Shown: in pieces, positions 8,006 to 16,850 of the stretch
How positions within the stretch are numbered: position 1 is the stretch's first letter
Layout of the letters: every line of letters starts with the position of its first letter
Assembly (NCBI RefSeq): GCF_030053775.1
Contig: NZ_CP125669.1
Coordinates: 2,289,962 to 2,353,961, forward strand
Direction: 5' to 3'
DNA length: 64,000 nt
Source: Acinetobacter corruptisaponis
GTDB taxonomy: Bacteria > Pseudomonadota > Gammaproteobacteria > Pseudomonadales > Moraxellaceae
Program-made: the position numbers and the translations under genes
The notes under the pieces: generated by a model
The model's input: only the letters and a program-made list of their open reading frames with translations
Database searches by the model: none
What the model was told of the DNA's origin: nothing

Positions 8006-8962
8006 TTAAACAATGTGCAAATCTCTATCAAATAAGTCAGGATTAAAAATCTTTAAGATCTCAGTCCGTAAAAACTGGTGTCGTGGATTGTGTTTGACAT
8101 GCTCATGCCAGTACATGCCCATCCTGATTTTGGGCAGTTCAATCGGCAAGGCATGGATATGCAAATCTGCTGAATAATGCAAATGTTTGAGGATGCTTTG
8201 TGGAATGGTGAGGATGGCATTTGGATATTGTGCCAGTACCTGCAAGGCGGTTGCATAGTGCTGGCAACGCAGGAAAATTTGACGGGATAATTGTTGGCGG
8301 TTGAGATAAATATCTTCGAGTAATAAACCTGTACGCCGTGAAGACACACCAATATGCGGCGAGGATAAATACAGCGATAAATCCATTTTAGGCTGTTGCG
8401 TACATACCACAAAATGATCTTCAATCAGGTTTTCAAACTGCAAATTGGCTTGATAAGGCTGTACCAGATCAATCACAAAATCAATTTGCTGGGCTGAAAG
8501 ATCAGCCAACATATTTTTACGATCCAGCTTGGAGCTCAAAAACTGAATATCCAGATTTAGTTGGGCAAAGTGATGCACCAACTGGGGAAAAATAATCGGT
8601 TCAATTTCATCGTGAATGGCAATTTTCAGGCTGTGCAACATGCTTGGGTCAAAGTCCTGTTGCGGTACCGCAATACCCTGAATAGTCAATAAGGCGGTTT
8701 GAATCGGCTGATAAATCTGCTCGGCATACGGTGTGGGAAGCATTTTCTGTCCACTACGCACAAATAGTTCATCATTTAGTTGAGTGCGTAAACGTTGCAA
8801 GGCATGGCTAACCGCAGACTGGCTGATACACAGCAGTTGCGCTGCTTTGGAAATGCTCTTTTGTTCAAAAATGGCGATAAAAAGTGGATAGAGATTAATG
8901 TCAATCCGATGAAAATGTCCCACTTCCAGTGGGCTTATATTATGAATATGATTCATAGTCAT
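8006..8962 (-). CDS. LysR-family transcriptional regulator
   Basis: 318 aa with an N-terminal winged helix-turn-helix (about residues 20-80: YPLFIAIFEQKSISKAAQLLCISQSAVSHALQRLR) and a LysR substrate-binding domain. It is divergent from the acyl-CoA dehydrogenase operon with about 100 bases between them, so it very probably controls that operon and itself. Its effector is unknown; the regulated genes suggest an acyl-CoA or fatty acid. No good ribosome site distinguishes the ATG at 8962 from one two codons later. Confidence 0.87.
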   Translation of the reverse strand: MTMNHIHNISPLEVGHFHRIDINLYPLFIAIFEQKSISKAAQLLCISQSAVSHALQRLRTQLNDELFVRSGQKMLPTPYAEQIYQPIQTALLTIQGIAVPQQDFDPSMLHSLKIAIHDEIEPIIFPQLVHHFAQLNLDIQFLSSKLDRKNMLADLSAQQIDFVIDLVQPYQANLQFENLIEDHFVVCTQQPKMDLSLYLSSPHIGVSSRRTGLLLEDIYLNRQQLSRQIFLRCQHYATALQVLAQYPNAILTIPQSILKHLHYSADLHIHALPIELPKIRMGMYWHEHVKHNPRHQFLRTEILKIFNPDLFDRDLHIV

Positions 8963-9061
8963 GCATAAAATAAAATCATTTCATTCATAATAAAATTTCG
9001 CTTATGGTGATGTAAAGCAGCGAATCAATATTCGCCATATTTTACATTGAGGGAACTGATG

Positions 9062-10291
9062 ATGTTTGCATTATCCGAACGCGCACAGGATTTTATTGCA
9101 CGAACGCAAACCTTTATTCAACAAGAAATAGAACCCATTGAAAAAACATTTTGGGATGAGGTGCATCATTTAAATGTCGATGGTGACTGGACCAAATGGC
9201 AATGGCCTGAGCAATTACAACAACTGAAAAATAAGGCCAAAGCCGCAGGCTTGTGGAATATGTTTTTACCTGATGCCGAGTTGGGTGCAGGCTTATCGGT
9301 GCAGGAATATGCACATATTGCTGAACTGACAGGGCGTAGTTTGCTCGCACCAACGGTTTTTAACTGTAACGCGCCTGATAGCGGCAATATGGAAGTGTTA
9401 TGGCGTTATGGCAGTGAGGCACAAAAACAACAATGGCTACAACCGCTCCTCAATGGTGAAATTCGCTCGGTATTCTGTATGACCGAACCTGCGGTGGCGT
9501 CCAGTGATGCCACCAATATGCAAGCGACTGCGGTGGTGGATGGGGACGAAATTGTACTGAATGGGCGTAAATGGTGGTCGTCTGGTTTGGGTGACCCCAA
9601 TGCCAAAGTGATTATTTTTATGGCCTATACCCCTGACCCAAGCAAAGACCGTCACCATCAACATTCGATGGTACTTGTGCCGATTGAAACGCAAGGCGTG
9701 ACCATTGAACGAATGTTGCCTGTGTTTGGTGATTATGATGCGCCACATGGACATGGGCAGGTCAGTTTTGACAATGTGCGTGTGCCAGTGAGCAATTTTA
9801 TTGGTGGCGCAGGGCAAGGTTTTGAAATTGCACAAGGGCGTTTAGGGCCAGGACGAATCCACCATTGTATGCGTTGTATTGGGGCAGCAGAAAAAGCCTT
9901 AGAGTTGATGATTGATCGTGGTATGTCCCGTAAAGCCTTTGGCAAAGAACTATTAAAGTTGGGTGGGAATTTAGAACGTGTGGCAGAAGCCCGTGTGCAA
10001 ATTGACCAAGCCCGTTTATTAACCCTGTATGCAGCTTATAAGATGGATACGTTGGGCAATATGGCAGCACTCACCGAAATTTCTGCGATTAAGGTGGTCG
10101 CGCCAACGGTATTGCAAAATGTGGTGGATATGGCGATCCAGATTCACGGCGGCGAAGGTGTGTCTCGCGATACTCCCCTCACTGCGTTCTTTAATCAGGC
10201 GCGTAGTTTACGTTTAGCCGATGGACCTGACGAAGTACATAAAGGCATGATTGCCAAACTGGAACTTAAAAAACGTGGTTATGGACGTTAA
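9062..10291 (+). CDS. Acyl-CoA dehydrogenase (ACAD10/11-like)
   Basis: FAD-dependent flavoprotein that introduces the 2,3 double bond into acyl-CoA. 409 aa, with the signatures CMTEPAVASSDATNM (FAD/substrate loop), RLGPGRIHHCMRCIG and the C-terminal IHGGEGVSRDTPL / ADGPDEVHKG. The GRIHH and family-like C-terminus match the ACAD11 branch, which in animals is fused to a kinase-like domain. Here the same partner is a separate gene immediately downstream. I chose ATG 9062, 7 bases after GAGGGA. It is the first gene of a four-gene operon. Confidence 0.9.
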   Translation: MFALSERAQDFIARTQTFIQQEIEPIEKTFWDEVHHLNVDGDWTKWQWPEQLQQLKNKAKAAGLWNMFLPDAELGAGLSVQEYAHIAELTGRSLLAPTVFNCNAPDSGNMEVLWRYGSEAQKQQWLQPLLNGEIRSVFCMTEPAVASSDATNMQATAVVDGDEIVLNGRKWWSSGLGDPNAKVIIFMAYTPDPSKDRHHQHSMVLVPIETQGVTIERMLPVFGDYDAPHGHGQVSFDNVRVPVSNFIGGAGQGFEIAQGRLGPGRIHHCMRCIGAAEKALELMIDRGMSRKAFGKELLKLGGNLERVAEARVQIDQARLLTLYAAYKMDTLGNMAALTEISAIKVVAPTVLQNVVDMAIQIHGGEGVSRDTPLTAFFNQARSLRLADGPDEVHKGMIAKLELKKRGYGR

Positions 10292-10307
10292 TCAAGGATA
10301 TAAAAAA

Positions 10308-11429
10308 ATGACAGTGATTGATGTGGGTGGTCAGGTTCGACATGGTGAGGAACTGGATATTGCAGCGGTTGAAAACTGGTTAAAAAATCAGGGTGTGTCT
10401 TTACAAGGGCAAGCGCAAGTGACCCAATATTCGGGTGGTGCATCCAACTGGACCTATCGCCTGCAATATGACAATGTAGATCTGATTTTACGCCGTCCAC
10501 CGAAAGGCACCAAAGCCAAGTCCGCACATGATATGGCACGTGAATATAACGTTCAGAACTATCTTGCACCATTCTATCCAGTTTTGCCTGAAATGCTGGC
10601 ACTGTGTCAGGATGACAGTGTAATTGGCTGTGATTTCTATGTGATGAAACGGATTGAAGGCATTATTCCACGTGCCAATTTACCCAAAGAATTACAACTG
10701 GATGAGCAACAGGTTCAGCAACTGTGTTTGAATGTGCTGGATAAGCTGATTGAGTTGCATCAAGTGCCTTATCAGGGAGCTGAGCTGGAAAAACTGGGTA
10801 AGGGCGATGGCTATTGCCGCCGTCAGGTGGAGGGTTGGGAGGGTCGTTATGCCAAAGCCTTAACGCCGAATGTGCCTGATTTTGCCTTTGTGCGTCAGTG
10901 GTTACAGCAACATATTCCAGCCGATTCTAAAACCTGTGTGATTCATAATGACTGGCGTTTTGATAATGTCATTTTAGATCCACAACAACCGACTCAGGTG
11001 ATTGGTGTGCTCGATTGGGAAATGGCGACACTGGGTGATCCATTGATGGATTTGGGCAGCGCCCTTGCCTACTGGATTCAGGAAGATGACGATGCCCTGA
11101 TGAAATCCAGCCGTCGCCAGCCGACCAACTTAAAAGGCATGCTGACACGCCAGCAGGTGGTGGATTACTATCTGGATAAAACAGGCCTACAACCAGAAAA
11201 TTGGGCTTTCTATGAAGTGTTTGGCTTGTTCCGTTTGGCGGTGATTGCACAGCAGATTTATTATCGTTATTACCATCAACAAACCGATAATCCTGCCTTT
11301 AAGGATTTCTGGATTTTGATTCATGCCTTGCATATTCGGGCATTAAAACTGATTGCAGCAAACAATGCTGAAGCACAGCAATTGATTCCTGAATATGGCG
11401 CAAAACTACAGGATATTTTAAAACGATGA
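10308..11429 (+). CDS. Phosphotransferase (APH/ACAD10-kinase-like) family protein
   Basis: 373 aa with a protein-kinase-like APH fold. The catalytic loop is HNDWRFDN (H213, D215, N220) and the Mg-binding Asp lies in LDWEMATLGDP (D236). In animals ACAD10/11 fuse this domain to an acyl-CoA dehydrogenase and phosphorylate 4-hydroxyacyl-CoAs, so that the dehydrogenase domain can process the phosphate ester. The adjacent bacterial genes are likely a split version of that 4-hydroxy acid catabolic system (inference). The start ATG at 10308 follows AAGGA; it begins 16 bases after the dehydrogenase stop. Its stop overlaps the next start (ATGA). Confidence 0.87.
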   Translation: MTVIDVGGQVRHGEELDIAAVENWLKNQGVSLQGQAQVTQYSGGASNWTYRLQYDNVDLILRRPPKGTKAKSAHDMAREYNVQNYLAPFYPVLPEMLALCQDDSVIGCDFYVMKRIEGIIPRANLPKELQLDEQQVQQLCLNVLDKLIELHQVPYQGAELEKLGKGDGYCRRQVEGWEGRYAKALTPNVPDFAFVRQWLQQHIPADSKTCVIHNDWRFDNVILDPQQPTQVIGVLDWEMATLGDPLMDLGSALAYWIQEDDDALMKSSRRQPTNLKGMLTRQQVVDYYLDKTGLQPENWAFYEVFGLFRLAVIAQQIYYRYYHQQTDNPAFKDFWILIHALHIRALKLIAANNAEAQQLIPEYGAKLQDILKR

Positions 11430-12124
11430 GCACAATTTATTTGGTGCGACATGGGCAAGCCTCATTTGGTGCGGCAAGTTATGACCAGCTTTCGGCCAAA
11501 GGTGAACAGCAGGCACAGGTTGTGGGTGATTTTTTTAAGCAAACCCTGAAACATACACCGTTGGTGGTGGCAGGCTCAATGCAACGCCATCAGCAAACCG
11601 CACAGTTGGCCTTGTCGAAAAGTTTCCACGATGCACCGATTCAAACAGAGTCTTTATGGAATGAATTTGACCATCAACAGGTGTTTGCACAATACGAACC
11701 ACGGTTTAATCAGCCTGAATTGCTGAAACAGGATGTCGAGCTGGTAGCCAATCCACGTGCCTATCTGGCCAAAATTTTTGATGGCGCGATTGATCGCTGG
11801 ATTGGAGAGCAATATGACCATGAATATCATGAGACTTGGTTAGGCTTTCAATCGCGTGTAGAAACTGCTTTGCAAACCCTGTGTGAGCATCTTGATGCAA
11901 CCCAACAGCGTCAGGCGGTGGTGTTTAGTTCTGGTGGTGTGATTTCTGTGGCTGTGGGCAAGGTCTTGGGTTTAAATGCCAAACAGATTTTTGCACTGAA
12001 CTGGTCTATCACCAATGCCAGTATCACCACGTTGCGTTGGGTGGATGGGCGTTTGCAGTTACTCAGTTTTAATGAGCATCATTATTTAAAAACACATGAT
12101 GCAGAACTTCTTACATGGATTTAA
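11426..12124 (+). CDS. Histidine phosphatase family protein
   Basis: 232 aa of the phosphoglycerate-mutase-like clade with the N-terminal RHG motif (YLVRHGQASFG, catalytic His at about residue 9) and a later His/Ser segment (VVFSSGGVISV). The second canonical His is not obvious at the usual place, where SSGGV occurs, so the exact catalytic set is uncertain. It overlaps the kinase-like gene by 4 bases (translational coupling). A phosphatase beside a kinase and an ACAD fits handling of phosphorylated acyl intermediates, but the substrate cannot be read from the sequence. Confidence 0.82.
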   Translation: MSTIYLVRHGQASFGAASYDQLSAKGEQQAQVVGDFFKQTLKHTPLVVAGSMQRHQQTAQLALSKSFHDAPIQTESLWNEFDHQQVFAQYEPRFNQPELLKQDVELVANPRAYLAKIFDGAIDRWIGEQYDHEYHETWLGFQSRVETALQTLCEHLDATQQRQAVVFSSGGVISVAVGKVLGLNAKQIFALNWSITNASITTLRWVDGRLQLLSFNEHHYLKTHDAELLTWI

Positions 12125-12144
12125 AAAAACAATAGGTGGCAGAC

Positions 12145-12888
12145 ATGGCAAAGACGATTTTAATTACTGGTGCAAGTTCGGGCTTGGGTGCAGGTATGGC
12201 GCGTGAGTTTGCTGCCAAAGGTTACAACCTTGCGCTGTGTGCACGTCGACTGGAACGGTTGGAAACACTCAAACAGGAGCTACAAAGCCAACATTCGGTG
12301 CAGGTGGATATCAAGGTGCTGGATGTTACCCATTACGATGATGTTTTCACTGTCTTTAAGGCCTTTCAGCAAGAATTCGGGACGATTGACCGCATTATTG
12401 TCAATGCGGGTGTGGGTGATGGCCGTCGTATTGGTAAGGGCAATTTTGAAGTGAACCGAGCCACTGCTGAAACCAACTTTATTTCGGCATTGGCGCAGTG
12501 TGAGGCGGCTGTTGAAATCTTTAGGGCGCAGAATAAAGGGCATTTGGTGGTGATTTCCTCGATGAGCGCACTACGTGGCCTACCAAAGCATTTATCGACC
12601 TATGCGGCCAGTAAGGCGGCGGTTGCACACTTGGCAGAAGGGATTCGTGCGGAGCTGCTCAATACACCAATCAAGGTATCCACGATTTTTCCAGGCTATA
12701 TTCGTACCGAGATGAATGAGGGTGCGAAAAAACTACCATTTGAGGTGGATGAGAAAACGGGTTGCAAGGCTTTGGTCAAAGCCATTGAGAAAGCACCTGT
12801 AAAAGCGTATGTACCGCAGTGGCCGTGGTTGCCGATGGGGATTGCCATGAGGATTTTGCCTTTAAAACTGGTAAATAAATTGAGTTAA
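12145..12888 (+). CDS. SDR-family oxidoreductase
   Basis: Short-chain dehydrogenase of 247 aa. The NAD(P) motif TGASSGLGAG is at residues 8-17, ARR (NADP preference) follows beta-2, NAG is in INVNAGVG, and the catalytic Ser...YAASK is around residues 136-153. I start at ATG 12145, preceded by AGGTGG; an in-frame GTG lies three codons upstream. It closes the ACAD operon, where it could oxidise or reduce a hydroxyacyl intermediate. Confidence 0.88.
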   Translation: MAKTILITGASSGLGAGMAREFAAKGYNLALCARRLERLETLKQELQSQHSVQVDIKVLDVTHYDDVFTVFKAFQQEFGTIDRIIVNAGVGDGRRIGKGNFEVNRATAETNFISALAQCEAAVEIFRAQNKGHLVVISSMSALRGLPKHLSTYAASKAAVAHLAEGIRAELLNTPIKVSTIFPGYIRTEMNEGAKKLPFEVDEKTGCKALVKAIEKAPVKAYVPQWPWLPMGIAMRILPLKLVNKLS

Positions 12889-12983
12889 TTACAATAAATG
12901 GATTGGATATATTTCATTTGGAAAAGGCTGCACAGCCTTATATAGGCTGAATAGGTTTAATTGTTTTTGTATAGGCATTTCCC

Positions 12984-13076
12984 TTACTTTTCAGGGATGA
13001 AAAGTAACAAAAATTCTTTGTTGAGCAGAGTGTACGTCCATGTAACCCCTGCTCAACGGGCGGCATCCATGCCGCC
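12984..13076. repeat. Extragenic element with three successive hairpins (candidate dispersed repeat)
   Basis: Three perfect inverted repeats follow one another: TTACTTTTCA/TGAAAAGTAA (12984-12993, 12998-13007), TTGAGCAG/CTGCTCAA (13021-13028, 13049-13056) and GGCGGCAT/ATGCCGCC (13059-13066, 13069-13076). They occupy the gap between the convergent SDR and mpl genes. The organisation and the GC-rich end hairpin look like a repetitive extragenic element rather than a single terminator. No second copy is seen in this window. Confidence 0.5.
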
Positions 13077-13119
13077 TGTCACGATAGTGAATACCGTTCT
13101 AAAATTATGAAAAGCTCGA

Positions 13120-14481
13120 TTACGACAAAGCCGTAATCAACTTTTGGTGCAATCCACCAAACCCGCCATTGGACATGATCACCACAGCATCACCCTCACC
13201 TGCTTCATTGACCACACGGGCAATGATCTCATCCAAAGAACGGCTGACTTCGGCCTTGTTTGATGAAGCGGCAATCACAGGTTGTAAATCCCAGTCCAAG
13301 CCCTCTGGTTGATACCAGATCACTTCATCGGCTAAACGTGCAGAATGCGCCAAACCATCTTTATGGCTGCCCATACGCATGGTGTTGGAGCGTGGCTCAA
13401 TGATTGCCCACAGTTTACGCTCACCTAAACGCTTACGTGCGCCGTCCAGTGTGGTTTCAATTGCGGTTGGATGATGGGCAAAGTCATCATAGACTTCGAT
13501 GCCACGAACTGTTCCCAATAGCTCCATACGGCGTTTGACCCCACCGAAGTTGGATAAAGCTGCACAAGCCTGTTCAATCGTTACACCCACATGCTGAGCT
13601 GCGGCAATGGTGGCTAAGGCATTGGCAACACTATGCTGCCCTGTCATGTTCCACTGTACTTCACCGATTACATTGCCATGTTCCAGCACTTTAAAGTGGC
13701 TGCCATCGGCACTGACCAACTCAGCAGATAAAGCGGCTTGGTCATTGGCTTCGAGACTGGTACGAATGACAGGCGTCCAGCAACCCTGTGCTAATACTTC
13801 ATCAATATTGCTTTCAGTAATCGGGGCAATAATACGACCCTCACTTGGAATGGTACGCACTAAATGGTGGAACTGTTTTTGAATGGCAGCCAGATCATCA
13901 AAAATATCGGCATGGTCAAATTCAAGGTTGTTTAAAATCGCCGTTTTAGGGTGGTAATGAACGAATTTGGAACGCTTATCAAAGAAAGCAGAGTCATATT
14001 CATCCGCTTCCACACAGAAATATTTTCCCCCACCTAAACGTGCGCTTTCGCTAAAGCCAAGTGGTACGCCACCGATCAAAAAGCCAGGATTTAAACCTGC
14101 CTGATCCAGCACCCAAGCCAGCATGGTCGTGGTTGTGGTTTTACCATGTGTCCCCGCCACACCAAGCACATGCTTGCCTTGCAAGACATGATCTGCCAAA
14201 AACTGTGGGCCAGAAATATAAGGCAAACCCTCGTTTAACATATATTCAATGGCATCAATACCACGTTTCATGGCATTGCCCACAATCACAAGGTCAGGAT
14301 GCGGCTGCAAATGGCTGCGGTCATAGCCCTGCATTAGCTCAATGCCTGCATTTTCCAGTTGGGTTGACATTGGTGGATACACGTTGGCATCTGAACCTGT
14401 GACTTTATGCCCTAAATCTCGTGCCAATAGAGCCAAAGACCCCATAAACGTGCCACAAATACCCAAAATATGCAGATGCAT
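13120..14481 (-). CDS. mpl: UDP-N-acetylmuramate:L-Ala-gamma-D-Glu-meso-DAP ligase (murein peptide ligase)
   Basis: Cytosolic Mur-family ligase that reattaches recycled murein tripeptide to UDP-MurNAc. 453 aa from ATG 14481. The N-terminal HILGICGTFMGSLALLARDLGHKVTGSDANVYPPMST region (split here only by description) is characteristic of Mpl. The ATP loop GTHGKTTTT is at 110-118. YDDFAHHPTAIE marks the central/C-terminal Mur ligase domains. An in-frame ATG seven codons upstream lacks family support. It is transcribed convergently with the SDR gene. Confidence 0.94.
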   Translation of the reverse strand: MHLHILGICGTFMGSLALLARDLGHKVTGSDANVYPPMSTQLENAGIELMQGYDRSHLQPHPDLVIVGNAMKRGIDAIEYMLNEGLPYISGPQFLADHVLQGKHVLGVAGTHGKTTTTTMLAWVLDQAGLNPGFLIGGVPLGFSESARLGGGKYFCVEADEYDSAFFDKRSKFVHYHPKTAILNNLEFDHADIFDDLAAIQKQFHHLVRTIPSEGRIIAPITESNIDEVLAQGCWTPVIRTSLEANDQAALSAELVSADGSHFKVLEHGNVIGEVQWNMTGQHSVANALATIAAAQHVGVTIEQACAALSNFGGVKRRMELLGTVRGIEVYDDFAHHPTAIETTLDGARKRLGERKLWAIIEPRSNTMRMGSHKDGLAHSARLADEVIWYQPEGLDWDLQPVIAASSNKAEVSRSLDEIIARVVNEAGEGDAVVIMSNGGFGGLHQKLITALS

Positions 14482-14664
14482 GTTGTATCTCGCTTTATTC
14501 ATTCACGTAAAACGTGTGTTATGCAGTTAAAAATTTGCCTCAAAAGATAGCAAGGCTGCTATGGAAAAGATAGTCAAAATTCGTTGTTGTTCTTTACTTA
14601 TAATGACGTTGAGGAATGATAAAATTCCAGTGTTTTTAAAATAGTATTCCTATAAAAGGACATT

Positions 14665-15018
14665 ATGTTGAGCTTCCCTCTGCTGGCGTTATGCCTATTG
14701 ATAATTTCCAACTGTTTTATGACTTTGGCATGGTATGGGCATCTTAAAATTTTACATGATGCCCCACTTTGGCAAGCGATCCTGTTCAGTTGGTGTATTG
14801 CCCTGCTGGAATACAGTTTTATGATTCCTGCAACCAAACTGTTAAGTCAGCATGGCTGGAGTCTGGGGGAAATGAAAATTACACAGGAAGTCGTCACTTT
14901 ATTGGTGTTTGTGCCCTTTATGATTTTCCTGTTTAAGCAGCCTTTTAAACTGGACTATGTCTGGGCGATGTTTTGTTTGATGGGCTGTGTCTATTTTGTG
15001 TTCCGTAACCAAAGCTAA
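14665..15018 (+). CDS. DUF486 / DMT-like small membrane protein
   Basis: 117 aa with four hydrophobic helices, matching the DUF486 family (FMTLAWYGHLK, FSWCIALLEYSFMIPATK, MKITQEVVTLLVFVPFMI). These resemble half-size drug/metabolite transporters and may dimerise. Function is not known. It stands alone between mpl and purE; the ATG follows AAAGGA at a good distance. Confidence 0.85.
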   Translation: MLSFPLLALCLLIISNCFMTLAWYGHLKILHDAPLWQAILFSWCIALLEYSFMIPATKLLSQHGWSLGEMKITQEVVTLLVFVPFMIFLFKQPFKLDYVWAMFCLMGCVYFVFRNQS

Positions 15019-15048
15019 TTTTTCGGACACTGCCCAGGTGTTCTTTAT

Positions 15049-15077
15049 TTGGGGATGCCTGAAAAAACCGCTATAAT
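15049..15077 (+). promoter_or_regulatory. Candidate sigma70 promoter for purEK
   Basis: A perfect -10 TATAAT (15072-15077) lies 17 bases after TTGGGG (15049-15054). The -35 is weak, the -10 strong. It precedes the purE start at 15153. I see no clear PurR-type palindrome. Confidence 0.5.
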
Positions 15078-15152
15078 ATTTGCCAATTTATTCCTTTGTG
15101 CTTGGCGCGAGTCGAGACATTCCCCTATTTTTATCATGTTTTGGAAAAGCCA

Positions 15153-15665
15153 ATGAATGCGGTCGCAACAGATAGCCAACCTTTAGTCGGGATTATCATG
15201 GGTTCTCAATCCGATTGGGCAACACTCGAACATACCGCGAACATGCTCAAACAACTGGGTGTGCCTTTTGAAGCTGAAGTGGTTTCTGCGCACCGTACCC
15301 CAGACCGTTTGTTTGAATATGCGGAAACAGCGCGTGATCGTGGCATTCAGGTGATTATTGCGGGTGCAGGTGGTGCGGCGCATTTACCTGGCATGTGTGC
15401 AGCCAAGACCGATTTACCTGTACTGGGTGTGCCTGTGAAATCCTCAATCTTAAATGGTGTTGATTCATTGCTTTCCATTGTGCAGATGCCAGCAGGTATT
15501 GCAGTGGGAACACTGGCAATTGGTCAGGCAGGTGCAACCAATGCGGCGATTATGGCGGCACAAATTTTAGGTTTAACTCGCCCAAATATCGCTAAAAATG
15601 TGGCTGATTTCCGTACTGCACAGACCGAAAAAGTGTCGAGCAATAATATTCCTGGTCAAGTTTAA
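15153..15665 (+). CDS. purE: 5-(carboxyamino)imidazole ribonucleotide mutase
   Basis: Moves the carboxylate of N5-CAIR to give CAIR in de novo purine synthesis. 170 aa. The class I signatures GSQSD (17-21) and SAHRTP (45-50) and the Gly-rich [12 protein letters not shown] are present. ATG 15153 is preceded by GGAAAAG; the in-frame extension upstream to 15096 has no family equivalent. It is 11 bases from purK, its partner in the pathway. Confidence 0.95.
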   Translation: MNAVATDSQPLVGIIMGSQSDWATLEHTANMLKQLGVPFEAEVVSAHRTPDRLFEYAETARDRGIQVIIAGAGGAAHLPGMCAAKTDLPVLGVPVKSSILNGVDSLLSIVQMPAGIAVGTLAIGQAGATNAAIMAAQILGLTRPNIAKNVADFRTAQTEKVSSNNIPGQV

Positions 15666-15676
15666 CGGAGTTGATC

Positions 15677-16798
15677 ATGAATAAAACCATTGGCATTTTT
15701 GGTGGTGGGCAACTTGGACGCATGATGGCGCAAGCGGCTTTGCCACTTAATATTCAATGCACATTCTTTGAAGCGGAAACTGATTGCCCTGCTGCGATTT
15801 TGGGACCCGTATTTTCAAGCAAAAATACACAGGGTTTACAGGATTTCATCGCCAGTGCGGATGTATTTAGCCTTGAATTTGAAAATACGCCTGTGGCCGA
15901 TGTGGATGTGCTTACACAAAGCAAGACATTGCACCCTCCCCGCCTTGCTTTGGCAACCGCCCAAAACCGTTTGGCTGAAAAAGGCTTGTTTGATGAGCTG
16001 GGAATCCCTGTTGCGCCGTACCGTGCTGTAGATAGCCTAGACAGCTTAAAACAGGCCGTGACTGATCTGGGCTTGCCAATCGTACTGAAAACCGTAACAG
16101 GCGGCTACGATGGCAAAGGCCAGTTTGTATTGCGTTCCGAAGATCAGATTGATACCGCCTGGGCTGAGCTTGGCCCCGCTAAAAGCTTGATTGCTGAAAG
16201 TTTTGTGAAATTCAGTCGTGAAGTGTCAATCATTGCGGTGCGTGGGCAGGATGGCGATGTCAAAACTTGGGCACTTGCTGAAAACCACCATCACAATGGT
16301 ATTTTGTCCCACTCCATCGTTCCTGCACCAAACAGCACAGATTTACAGCCTGTCGCGCAGGATTACATCACCCGTCTGCTCAACCATCTCAACTATGTTG
16401 GTGTGCTGACACTTGAACTGTTTGTGACGGAACAAGGCCTTTACGCCAATGAAATGGCGTGTCGTGTGCATAACTCGGGTCACTGGTCGATTGAGGGCGC
16501 GATTTGCTCACAATTTGAAAACCATATCCGTGCGGTTGCAGGCTTACCATTGGGGTCAACTGATGTGGTTCGTCCGACCGTGATGGTGAATATTATCGGT
16601 CAGCATCCAAAATCGGAAGATGTGCTGGCACTCAAAGGTGCACATCTACATCTTTACAATAAGTCTGAACGTGCTGGCCGTAAGTTGGGACATATTACGT
16701 TGATGCCGAATAACCGTGATGATTTAACGGACCTGTGTCGTCAACTTGCCAAAATTCTACCTGTGCCATTGGCACTGACTGATGAAATGAAAATTTAA
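15677..16798 (+). CDS. purK: 5-(carboxyamino)imidazole ribonucleotide synthase
   Basis: ATP-grasp enzyme making N5-CAIR from AIR, bicarbonate and ATP. 373 aa. FGGGQLGRMMAQAA at the N-terminus, the ATP-grasp segment PIVLKTVTGGYDGKGQ and the late metal-binding NEMACRVHNSGHWSIEGA are all visible. The start ATG 15677 follows GGAG by 6 bases. Encoded in an operon with purE and followed by a clear terminator. Confidence 0.95.
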   Translation: MNKTIGIFGGGQLGRMMAQAALPLNIQCTFFEAETDCPAAILGPVFSSKNTQGLQDFIASADVFSLEFENTPVADVDVLTQSKTLHPPRLALATAQNRLAEKGLFDELGIPVAPYRAVDSLDSLKQAVTDLGLPIVLKTVTGGYDGKGQFVLRSEDQIDTAWAELGPAKSLIAESFVKFSREVSIIAVRGQDGDVKTWALAENHHHNGILSHSIVPAPNSTDLQPVAQDYITRLLNHLNYVGVLTLELFVTEQGLYANEMACRVHNSGHWSIEGAICSQFENHIRAVAGLPLGSTDVVRPTVMVNIIGQHPKSEDVLALKGAHLHLYNKSERAGRKLGHITLMPNNRDDLTDLCRQLAKILPVPLALTDEMKI

Positions 16799-16816
16799 AT
16801 TCATTTTTATAATCAG

Positions 16817-16839
16817 AGCGACTTTCGGGTCGCTTTTTT
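16817..16839 (+). terminator. Rho-independent terminator of purEK
   Basis: AGCGAC (16817-16822) pairs with GTCGCT (16829-16834) around a six-base loop, followed by a run of T (16834-16839). Confidence 0.85.
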
Positions 16840-16850
16840 ATTGGCTGATG

